DNA of 6,931 bases from Bizionia sp. (GTDB taxonomy: Bacteria; Bacteroidota; Bacteroidia; Flavobacteriales; Flavobacteriaceae): assembly GCA_018067115.1 (NCBI GenBank), contig JAGPVI010000022.1:1-6931 (forward strand). Direction: 5' to 3'. Below the pieces are notes generated by a model. That model worked only from the letters and a program-made list of their open reading frames with translations. It searched no databases and was not told the origin of the DNA. Positions 1 through 5,726 of the stretch are shown here, piece after piece (within the stretch, counting starts at the first letter, position 1; each line of letters starts with the position of its first letter). The position numbers and the translations under genes are program-made.

Positions 1-808
1 ATTAAAAATAGAAGGAAATACACTTACAGAAGAACAAATAACAGCACTTCTTGAAAACAAAAAAGTTATTGGTCCTAAAAAAGATGTTCTTGAAGTTTTA
101 AATGCTATTAAAATCTATGAAAACTTAGAAGAATACAATCCTTTTAATGAAAGATCCTTTTTAAAAGCACATCAAAACTTAATGGAAGGTCTAATAGAAA
201 ATTCTGGAAAATATAGAAATCAAAGTGTCGGAATTGTAAAAGGCTCAAAAGTTGAGCATTTAGCGCCACCTTTTGGAAATGTACCCTACTTAATGAAAGA
301 CCTTTTTGAATATTTGAAAAAGTCTGATGAAATTGAATTAATTAAAAGTTGTGTTTTCCATTACGAAATGGAATTTATACATCCATTTTTGGATGGAAAT
401 GGAAGAATGGGAAGATTATGGCAAACTTTAATTTTAATGGAAAAATATCCAATCTTTGAGTTTTTACCTTTTGAAACTCTAATTAATAAAGACCAAGAAA
501 AATATTACAAAGCTCTGGCTCAAAGTGATGAATCTGGAAAATCAACTAAGTTTATTGAATATATGCTAAACGTAATTGACATTTCAATAAGTGAATTATT
601 AGATTTTAATAATCGGACGCTAAATGAAAAAGACAGATTAGAATATTATGTTTCATTAAATAAAACTGAATTTAAAAGGAAAGATTATATGGATGTTTTT
701 AAAGATATTTCTTCAGCGACAGCAAGTAGAGATTTAAAGAAAGGATCTGAATTAGGCGTATTCGAAAAAATTGGAGAAAAGAATAAAACAATCTATCGTT
801 TAAAATAA
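1..808 (+). CDS. Fic-domain protein (AMP-transferase), 5' end cut off by the window
   Basis: The reading frame is open from base 2, so the ATG at 182 is internal and the true start lies upstream; 268 residues are visible. Seen: an IEGN stretch at visible residues 3-6, which matches the (S/T)xxxE(G/N) self-inhibitory helix of Fic proteins that carry their own inhibitor, although its Ser/Thr falls just outside the window. The complete Fic active-site motif HPFLDGNGRMGR is encoded at 380-415, with catalytic His followed by DGNGR. A flap region (GIVKG...APPFGNVPYLM, 230-297) precedes it. The C-terminal ~60 residues (about 630-805) look like a winged helix. Known of the family: these enzymes usually transfer AMP from ATP to a hydroxyl side chain of a target protein, and the Glu of the inhibitory helix restrains ATP binding. 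The target cannot be told from sequence. The stop is followed at once by attC-like element 1, so this is probably the cargo of one cassette. No defect is visible. Confidence 0.93.
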   Translation, partial: LKIEGNTLTEEQITALLENKKVIGPKKDVLEVLNAIKIYENLEEYNPFNERSFLKAHQNLMEGLIENSGKYRNQSVGIVKGSKVEHLAPPFGNVPYLMKDLFEYLKKSDEIELIKSCVFHYEMEFIHPFLDGNGRMGRLWQTLILMEKYPIFEFLPFETLINKDQEKYYKALAQSDESGKSTKFIEYMLNVIDISISELLDFNNRTLNEKDRLEYYVSLNKTEFKRKDYMDVFKDISSATASRDLKKGSELGVFEKIGEKNKTIYRLK

Positions 809-1108
809 CTGGGCACAACAATATCTATAATTCGTTGCTAGTTATGTGTAAGCCAACTCACCTATTTAATTAAGAATTAAAACATAACGCATAAGCCCTT
901 TAGCGAAAAAATTATCCCTTTACGGGTTTACTCAACACTATATAAATAATAACAACTATATTGTACACGCTATTAATTTATATACTACCATAAAACCAAA
1001 ATTGTTTGTAATATATTTTACTTAAAAGCTTAATAAATAACAACGCTTATACCGCTCTCTAAGCCTTTTATGTGTTTAGTGATAACTGATATAATGGAGT
1101 TGTACAGC
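809..1108 (+). repeat. attC-like cassette-end element 1 (long type)
   Basis: This fills the 318-base gap after the Fic gene, which has no gene of its own. The left end is CTGGGCACAAC (809-819), followed by a left arm ending TATAATTCGTTGC (826-838). That arm matches the left arm of element 2 at 16 of 22 positions counted from AAC. The right end is GTTGTACAGC (1099-1108), the exact reverse complement of the bases that open element 2 at the other end of the next cassette. A small imperfect hairpin pairs 843-852 with 885-894. Compared with elements 2 and 3 it carries an extra block (848-976) that is shared with element 4. Pairing between the outer arms is weaker than in elements 2 and 3. Assignment as an attC-like recombination site is inference from shared structure; no integrase is visible. 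Confidence 0.6.
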
Positions 1109-1126
1109 ATTAAACCAACATAATCT

Positions 1127-2842
1127 ATGAAAATAAATAAGGTCGAAATTTCAGAATTTCGTTCGATTGAAAAAGGAGAATTTAACTTAACAAATCTCAA
1201 CGCGATTGTCGGTCAAAATAATTCTGGAAAATCTGGAATTATGAGAGCATTAAATTCTTTTTTCAACCCTAATTTAGAGCTTAGGTTCTACAATGATGGT
1301 GCAAATTTATTTAGTACTTCTTATTCTGTTCCAAGAATTATTATTTCATTTTCTAATATTTCACAAAACTCAATCTTTATAAATTATTTGATAAATGATA
1401 TAGTAAAGATTAAACAAGAATATAATAAAAAAAGAAAAAAACTTGATTATTCAATTTTTGATGTAAATAAAAAATATAAGGTTATAACAGACGAAGAACT
1501 TAAATCGCTTCATACAGAAATTCAATTTGTATTAATCCCATCAGAAAGAGGCTTTATTAATAATTTAGAAAATGAAACAGGAGTTTTAAGAAACCTTTTT
1601 GACAAATTTTTCCTTGAAAATTATTCACATAGAGACACACTTACACCTAAAGTAAAAAAAGCCTTTGAATATTTTAAAGACAAAGCACTTAAAAAAGTCT
1701 CAAAAGGAATTGAAAGCAAATATTTAGCGAAAAGGTGATTTGAGATAACAATTGACAGTAAATACCCTTTGAGTTATGAATTATTTATTAATGATTTAGC
1801 TATTAAAATAAGTGAAGGAGACAGATTTTTTAAACTTGAAGAATGTGGGAGCGGAATACAAAGTTTGGTAGCAATTTCAGTATATAAATATTTAGCTGAA
1901 TTAAGTCATTCTAATTTTATCATTGGAATCGAAGAACCTGAAATAAATCTTCACCCTCAAGCACAAAAAGAATTGATTTATTCTCTGGTTGAGGAAAGTA
2001 ACAATAATGATATCCAAATTGTATTTACAACTCATTCAACCGTATTAATAGACCAATTAGAACACTCTGATATAATTTTAATCAGAAAAATAGATTGTGT
2101 AAAGAGGAAATTTAAATCTATCATTAAACAGTTAAGTAATACCTTTTGGGACGACTACAATCTTGACAAATTAAAATACAATAAGTTCCATAGATTTAGA
2201 AATTCAGACTTCTTTTTTGCAAATCACATTTTAGTTACTGAAAGTCCAGTCGATTCTGAAGTGATTAGAAACCTATTATTAAAGGACAGCATTAACATCG
2301 AGAAAAATGGTGTGTCAGTATTAGAACTTGGTGGAATTACGTCCTTAAAGTATGCATTTTATTTAATCAAGGAATTAGCTTTACCTAAAACATTTGTAGT
2401 TGATAAAGATTTTTTCTTACCATATTCTAACGGTGAAAAAAGTGCTAGTCGTGATAGTAATGGTTTCTTTAAGTACAAGGATACTTTTAAATCAAACAAA
2501 CTAATTTCTGAATTGTTACCTATAAAAGCAAAAAGAGATTTAATAGAGAAACACTTTTTTTCTAATCATACAAAATCTTTACAACTAACACCCGATTTTG
2601 ATTTAATATGTATGAATTATAATTTAGAAATGGACCTTTTATCAACATCAAATGGTAAAAACTTGACATATGAATACTTAAATATTAATGAGTTAAATAG
2701 AAATTCAAATTATTTATTTGAAAACAGAGATGAAAGAATTAAGGATTTAGATGTATTACTCAATATTATAAATAATTCTGAAAAAAGGAATTTACCTTAT
2801 TCAATGAGATATATTATAAAAAGATTTGAAAATTTAAAATAA
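1127..2842 (+). pseudogene. OLD-family ATPase/TOPRIM nuclease split by an in-frame TGA
   Basis: One continuous frame of 571 codons is interrupted by a single TGA at codon 204 (1736-1738). Reading through it gives one coherent protein with no frame change. Seen, in order: Walker A GQNNSGKS (residues 29-36); signature-like GSGIQS (241-246); Walker B IIGIEEPEINLHP (265-277); switch histidine in TTHS (301-304); then a TOPRIM domain with VTESPVDSE (E372, E378) and the acidic pair VDKD (D426, D428). This order is that of OLD-family proteins, ATP-dependent DNA nucleases of which several act in phage defence. No GajB-like helicase follows, so it resembles stand-alone OLD proteins. The upstream piece (1127-1738, 203 codons) holds Walker A only. 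The downstream piece (1739-2842) would need a TTG at 1769 or later, with no clear ribosome site, so neither part should work alone. The gene lies in a cassette bounded by matching 10-bp ends. Confidence 0.85.
1736..1738 (+). other. Premature TGA codon in the OLD-family gene
   Basis: The codons before it (…YLAKR) and after it (FEITIDSKYPLSYELF…) stay in one frame and read as normal protein of the ATPase domain. A single base change from a sense codon such as CGA, AGA, GGA or TTA would explain it. A sequencing error is also possible. Confidence 0.85.
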
Positions 2843-2843
2843 C

Positions 2844-2983
2844 GCTGTACAACACCGTATATAATTTATTGCTGGCTTTTTGCCTACTTGCGAAAGTCCT
2901 CGCGGACTTTCTTTGTCCGTAATTATTTACTAAATTAGTTGCTTGAAACACGCAACAAACCATATACAACAACGTTAGCTGTA
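2844..2983 (+). repeat. attC-like cassette-end element 2 (short type, best folded)
   Basis: It begins with GCTGTACAAC (2844-2853), the reverse complement of the cassette start at 1099-1108, and ends with GTTAGCTGTA (2974-2983), the start of the next cassette. The left arm GTATATAATTTATTGC (2857-2872) pairs with GCAACAAACCATATAC (2952-2967) at 13 of 16 positions. Outside this stem are 3 unpaired bases on the left (ACC) and 6 on the right (AACAAC), then AAC opposite GTT. Inside are a small GGC/GCC hairpin (2874-2884) and a perfect 8-bp hairpin, GAAAGTCC-TCGC-GGACTTTC (2892-2911). At 140 bp it falls near the size of the larger integron attC sites. The classical RYYYAAC and GTTRRRY boxes fit only in their AAC and GTT cores. 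Confidence 0.75.
2892..2911 (+). repeat. Perfect 8-bp hairpin inside element 2
   Basis: GAAAGTCC and GGACTTTC flank a TCGC loop. Element 3 has the same loop at 3765-3768, and one stem pair is changed on both sides (G-C to A-T), so the structure rather than the exact sequence is kept. It is followed by TTTG and not by a clear run of T, so I do not call it a terminator, though it could slow transcription. Confidence 0.75.
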
Positions 2984-2999
2984 ATTCGCACCAAACTCT

Positions 3000-3680
3000 A
3001 TGATAAAAAAATCATTCTATTACTCTTTAATTATTTTTTGCTTTTTATCCTGCAATAAAATTGAAAGGAAAAATGCTTCTTCTAATAGTCTAAAAGATTC
3101 AACATATATATCTGACAATGGTTTTGAAACGAAAAAAGTTGTTGAAAATTTAGAAAATGGTGTTAGAAGAGAAATAGAATATTTAAATATCGATGGCGAA
3201 AAATTTATGAATCAATATTGGACAATAAAAGGAAAAGATACTTTAGATATAGGGAACAATTATCATATAAGAATTAACGATTTTCAAATTAAGGATAAAG
3301 GCTTACAGGTTGAAATTTTATTAAGGTTATCAGCATATAAGAATTTTTCAAATTTGTATTTTATTTTGCCAAAAGGTGGTGGGTTTTCCAAATTAAATTC
3401 AGATTTCTCAAATTATAAAGAAATTGAATATGATACTATTTATAACTTGATATCTTATGAATATCCAAACAATAGTGGTTATAATGAGTACTGGGCTAAA
3501 AGATCTGTGGTGTTTGAATTGAATCCTTACGAGAACGATGACATATATCTAAGAGGAATCTTAATCGAACAGAAAGACACTACATTCATTGATAAAAACA
3601 ACAATAAAATAATTCAACTTGAAAGATATCTATACGTCAATGAAAAAATAAATGAACACCTGAAATCATCAAGGAATTAG
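3000..3680 (+). CDS. Predicted lipoprotein of unknown function
   Basis: The product is 226 residues. The start ATG at 3000 places a typical lipoprotein signal at the N-terminus: charged MIKK, a hydrophobic stretch SFYYSLIIFCFL, then the lipobox FLSC with the acylated cysteine predicted at residue 18. The mature part is polar, rich in Lys, Asn, Glu and Tyr, with alternating short hydrophobic segments that suggest beta structure (for example VEILLRLSAY and YLRGILIEQ). I recognise no family. The protein is probably anchored by its lipid in the outer or inner membrane; nothing in the sequence decides which. It is the only gene of its cassette, which is bounded by GTTAGCTGTA at 2974 and TACAGCTAAC at 3710. 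Its start context (ACCAAAC-TCT-ATG) resembles that of the gene at 1127 (ACCAACATAATCT-ATG), and neither has a Shine-Dalgarno sequence. Confidence 0.85.
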   Translation: MIKKSFYYSLIIFCFLSCNKIERKNASSNSLKDSTYISDNGFETKKVVENLENGVRREIEYLNIDGEKFMNQYWTIKGKDTLDIGNNYHIRINDFQIKDKGLQVEILLRLSAYKNFSNLYFILPKGGGFSKLNSDFSNYKEIEYDTIYNLISYEYPNNSGYNEYWAKRSVVFELNPYENDDIYLRGILIEQKDTTFIDKNNNKIIQLERYLYVNEKINEHLKSSRN

Positions 3681-3757
3681 AATAACAACAGAAATAGTAA
3701 AAGTAAAACTACAGCTAACACCGTATATAATTTATTGCTAGTTCTAGCCTACTTACG

Positions 3758-3775
3758 AAAATCCTCGCGGATTTT
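3758..3775 (+). repeat. 7-bp hairpin inside element 3
   Basis: AAAATCC and GGATTTT flank a TCGC loop, the counterpart of the hairpin at 2892-2911. The eighth pair of that hairpin is lost here because the inserted bases begin at this point. Confidence 0.7.
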
Positions 3776-3810
3776 GAACTGCCCCCAAAAAGTTAGACAC
3801 TATTTGGTGC
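3775..3810 (+). mobile_element. Possible IS3-family end fragment inside element 3
   Basis: The bases TGAACTGCCCCCAAAAAGTT and the following AGACACTATTT resemble, from memory, the terminal repeats of IS3/IS150-group insertion sequences (TG…, a C-run, AAAAAGTT, GACA). They interrupt the element exactly at the end of its internal hairpin, and the shared sequence TTATTTACTA resumes at 3811. No transposase is present. It could be a scar or a solo end, or simply a divergent loop. Confidence 0.35.
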
Positions 3811-3913
3811 TTATTTACTAGATTCCGCGCTTGAAACCCGCAACTATTCTTATACAAAACCGTTGTATGTGATTTCAGAATCGCAACAAAACAAATAACT
3901 CCCAAAAAAATAA

Positions 3914-4621
3914 ATGAATATTTTCTCTTTTCACCTTGTAAAAATTCCATTTAGAAAAGCGATTAAAGGGTTGTTTTTTAACTTGATAAAAAAGAACACG
4001 AAAGGTCTAATTTATTCCGAATATATGACCGCAATGACTTTAGGTTCTCCTATCCTATCTCCTTCTCGCTTTTTGATAAGAGAAATAGCAATCTTCGCTC
4101 AATGGGAAAACGAAAAAGACCTTGAAGATTTTTTAGAAAAGGATGAGTTTGGCAAAACACTAAAGAAAGGTTGGCACATTCGCTTAGGCTTTATGAGAGA
4201 ATGGGGAAATATAAAAGGATATAAAATACCTAAAGAAAAAGAAATATTAGATAATCCAAATTCTTCTGTTGTTGCAGTAACTATTGCTCGCATGAAACCT
4301 CTTGCAGTCCCGAGATTCTTAAATTGGGGAAGACCCGTTGAAAAATTAGTTAGAGATCATTCTGGAACATTACTTTCTCTTGCTTCTTTCAAATTTCCGA
4401 ATACAATTTCAACTTTTTCAATTTGGAAAAATGTAAAAGAAATGGAAAGCATGGTTCACGGCCATAGTAAAATGCCAAAACCTAAAAGACACTTAAATGC
4501 AATGAAAGAAAGAGAACGCAAGAACTTTCATTTTGAGTTTACAACTCTTAGATTTAAACCACTCTCAGAATATGGTTCTTGGAAAGGTAATAGTAATTAC
4601 ATTGAGAAAACAGTTGAATAA
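3914..4621 (+). CDS. CrtA (spheroidene monooxygenase)-like protein
   Basis: The product is 235 residues. The start is fixed by an in-frame TAA directly before the ATG. The C-terminal half carries a pattern I associate with spheroidene monooxygenase (CrtA)-like proteins: VVAVTIARMKPLAVPRFLNW (residues 119-138), then a conserved-looking stretch ending STFSIWKNVKEMESMVHGHS (166-185) and KRHLNAMKERERKNFHFEFT (191-210). The N-terminal half has a similar unit (AIFAQWENEKDLEDFLEKDE, 59-78, followed by GWHIRLGFMREWG), so the protein may consist of two tandem ferredoxin-like (dimeric alpha-beta barrel) units. CrtA adds oxygen to carotenoids. No carotenoid genes are nearby, so the substrate here is unknown and may be something else. 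The stop overlaps the next gene's ATG by one base (TAATG), which implies coupled translation. It is the first of two genes in one cassette. Confidence 0.6.
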   Translation: MNIFSFHLVKIPFRKAIKGLFFNLIKKNTKGLIYSEYMTAMTLGSPILSPSRFLIREIAIFAQWENEKDLEDFLEKDEFGKTLKKGWHIRLGFMREWGNIKGYKIPKEKEILDNPNSSVVAVTIARMKPLAVPRFLNWGRPVEKLVRDHSGTLLSLASFKFPNTISTFSIWKNVKEMESMVHGHSKMPKPKRHLNAMKERERKNFHFEFTTLRFKPLSEYGSWKGNSNYIEKTVE

Positions 4622-5493
4622 TGGAATTTGCCTCTATAAAACAGAACTTTCAAGATTGGATTACTCAACAATGGGTAATTATTTCAGGTAAAAAAATCAA
4701 TCCAAAAGAATATGAATGGCTGATAGGTCCATTTGGAAATACAAATGGAATTGGTGAAAAATTTATTAAGCAGTTAGCAGAAAACGAAAATTTAGAAATC
4801 TGTAAATCTGAACTAAGTAAAGGGTTAATAAAATCAATTAACCAATTAAAATTACCTTCAACTGAACTTAATAAATTATCAAAAAATGTAATTGACTTTT
4901 ACGAGAACACGAACAGTTATGAATTTGAATTGAAAACTAAATGGAATTCAATTTTTAAAATTTCCGGCTACCTTCTTAAAATACTTTTTAGTAATAGAAT
5001 TGAGCAACTGAACATTCCTATGAACAACTGCAAGAATGCTAAAGGAATGAATAGTGATATTATTCACCTAATTGATAAAAAAACGGAGGAAATAAAGCGA
5101 ACAATCTGGTTAAGAACATTTAAAGAAACGAAACAAGTTGTTTATTCGGGTGTTTATGAAACTTGTACAATTCCAAATGGAACTACCTGTATTAAAGCAA
5201 TGTTTCCATTACCAAACGGAAATGCGACAGTTATTTTACAACCAAGCGTTGGAAATAATGGTGAATTAACCTTAAAATCAGCAGGAAGAAAAATTGGAGA
5301 TAGTGGATTTTACTTTTTATTAAAAGATAAAAATGGAAACTTTTGGACAAAATATATTAAGTCCTTTAAAGACAATTTAACCGTGAATTTTGATAACGGA
5401 AAAATAACAGCAAATCAAATACTAACATTTTATGGCTTAAAAGTGTTGAGTTTTGAATACGAAATAAAAAAACTACACACTAACAGCCCATAG
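4621..5493 (+). CDS. Uncharacterised protein, partner of the CrtA-like gene
   Basis: The product is 290 residues and matches no family I can name. The ATG overlaps the stop of the CrtA-like gene by one base, so the two are almost certainly translated together and may work together. Seen: a Trp/Gly-rich N-terminus (QDWITQQWVIISGKKINP, then EWLIGPFGNTNGIGE), a helical middle with no clear membrane segment (about residues 40-165), and a C-terminal region rich in beta strands and glycine (PNGNATVILQPSVGNNGELT, then GDSGFYFLLKDKNGNFWTKY). There is no signal peptide, so it is probably cytoplasmic. The last residues (HTNSP) are encoded by the first bases of attC-like element 4, so the recombination element supplies the stop codon. 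Confidence 0.75.
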   Translation: MEFASIKQNFQDWITQQWVIISGKKINPKEYEWLIGPFGNTNGIGEKFIKQLAENENLEICKSELSKGLIKSINQLKLPSTELNKLSKNVIDFYENTNSYEFELKTKWNSIFKISGYLLKILFSNRIEQLNIPMNNCKNAKGMNSDIIHLIDKKTEEIKRTIWLRTFKETKQVVYSGVYETCTIPNGTTCIKAMFPLPNGNATVILQPSVGNNGELTLKSAGRKIGDSGFYFLLKDKNGNFWTKYIKSFKDNLTVNFDNGKITANQILTFYGLKVLSFEYEIKKLHTNSP

Positions 5494-5707
5494 AACTTAT
5501 TGCTAATCCTGGTCTATACACCAAAACCAAAAAACTTTTTTTTCAGTTTGTAAATGCCAACTCAACTGTTTAATCCAACAAAAAATAAAAGCATTTCTTC
5601 AAATTTAAGAACTACTAGCTTTTACGGGTTTCCTCAACACTACAGTAAAAGTATTATCTATATTGTATTCGTTATTAACTAGTACCCTACTGTAAACGTC
5701 TTGGGCA
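5473..5707 (+). repeat. attC-like cassette-end element 4 (long type)
   Basis: The left end CTACACACTAAC (5473-5484) lies inside the coding sequence of the preceding gene. The following left arm, ending ACTTATTGCT (5495-5504), matches element 2 at 18 of 23 positions from AAC. Three interior blocks match element 1: 5550-5574 with 848-870 (GCCAACTCA core), 5619-5642 with 917-940 (22 of 24, TTTACGGGTTT core) and 5658-5678 with 956-976 (18 of 21, CTATATTGTA core). The right boundary is uncertain. GTCTTGGGCA at 5698-5707 is the best candidate because it stands where the others have GTT plus a variable box, but it lacks the second T of GTT. Confidence 0.55.
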
Positions 5708-5726
5708 ATAAACAACCGCAATAAAT

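Larger units (their letters stand above)
3710..3871 (+). repeat. attC-like cassette-end element 3 (short type, with an insertion)
   Basis: It begins with TACAGCTAAC (3710-3719), the reverse complement of the cassette start at 2974-2983, and ends with GTTGTATGTG (3862-3871). The left arm GTATATAATTTATTGC (3723-3738) is identical to that of element 2. It pairs with GCAACTATTCTTATAC (3840-3855) at 11 of 16 positions. The flanking loop is again 3 bases (ACC) on the left and 6 (AAAACC) on the right. A palindromic hairpin GCTAG-TT-CTAGC (3737-3748) and a hairpin AAAATCC-TCGC-GGATTTT (3758-3775) sit where element 2 has its own hairpins. About 35 bases at 3776-3810 replace 12 bases of element 2 and look like an insertion. 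Confidence 0.72.

Noticed and set aside
182..184. ATG at 182 as the start of the Fic gene
   Set aside because: The same frame is open to the window edge and encodes family-typical sequence upstream, including the IEGN inhibitory motif.
1736..1738. TGA read as selenocysteine or as a reassigned codon
   Set aside because: OLD-family proteins have no known selenocysteine at this point, the residue lies in a linker far from the active sites, and no other gene here shows an internal TGA that would suggest a changed code.
2892..2911. Rho-independent terminator
   Set aside because: The hairpin is strong but is followed by TTTGTCC, not a run of T, and it sits in the middle of a larger repeat conserved for other pairings.
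3753..3950. Reverse-strand open frame of 65 codons across element 3
   Set aside because: It lies mostly over the repeat and the start of the CrtA-like gene and has no ribosome site or recognisable product. Such frames arise readily on the other strand of this element.
4099..4293. Reverse-strand open frame of 64 codons
   Set aside because: It lies wholly inside the CrtA-like gene and reads as low-complexity Ser/Phe-rich sequence typical of an antisense shadow.
809..5707. CRISPR array
   Set aside because: The repeats are four, long, diverged and separated by whole genes; there are no short regular spacers.
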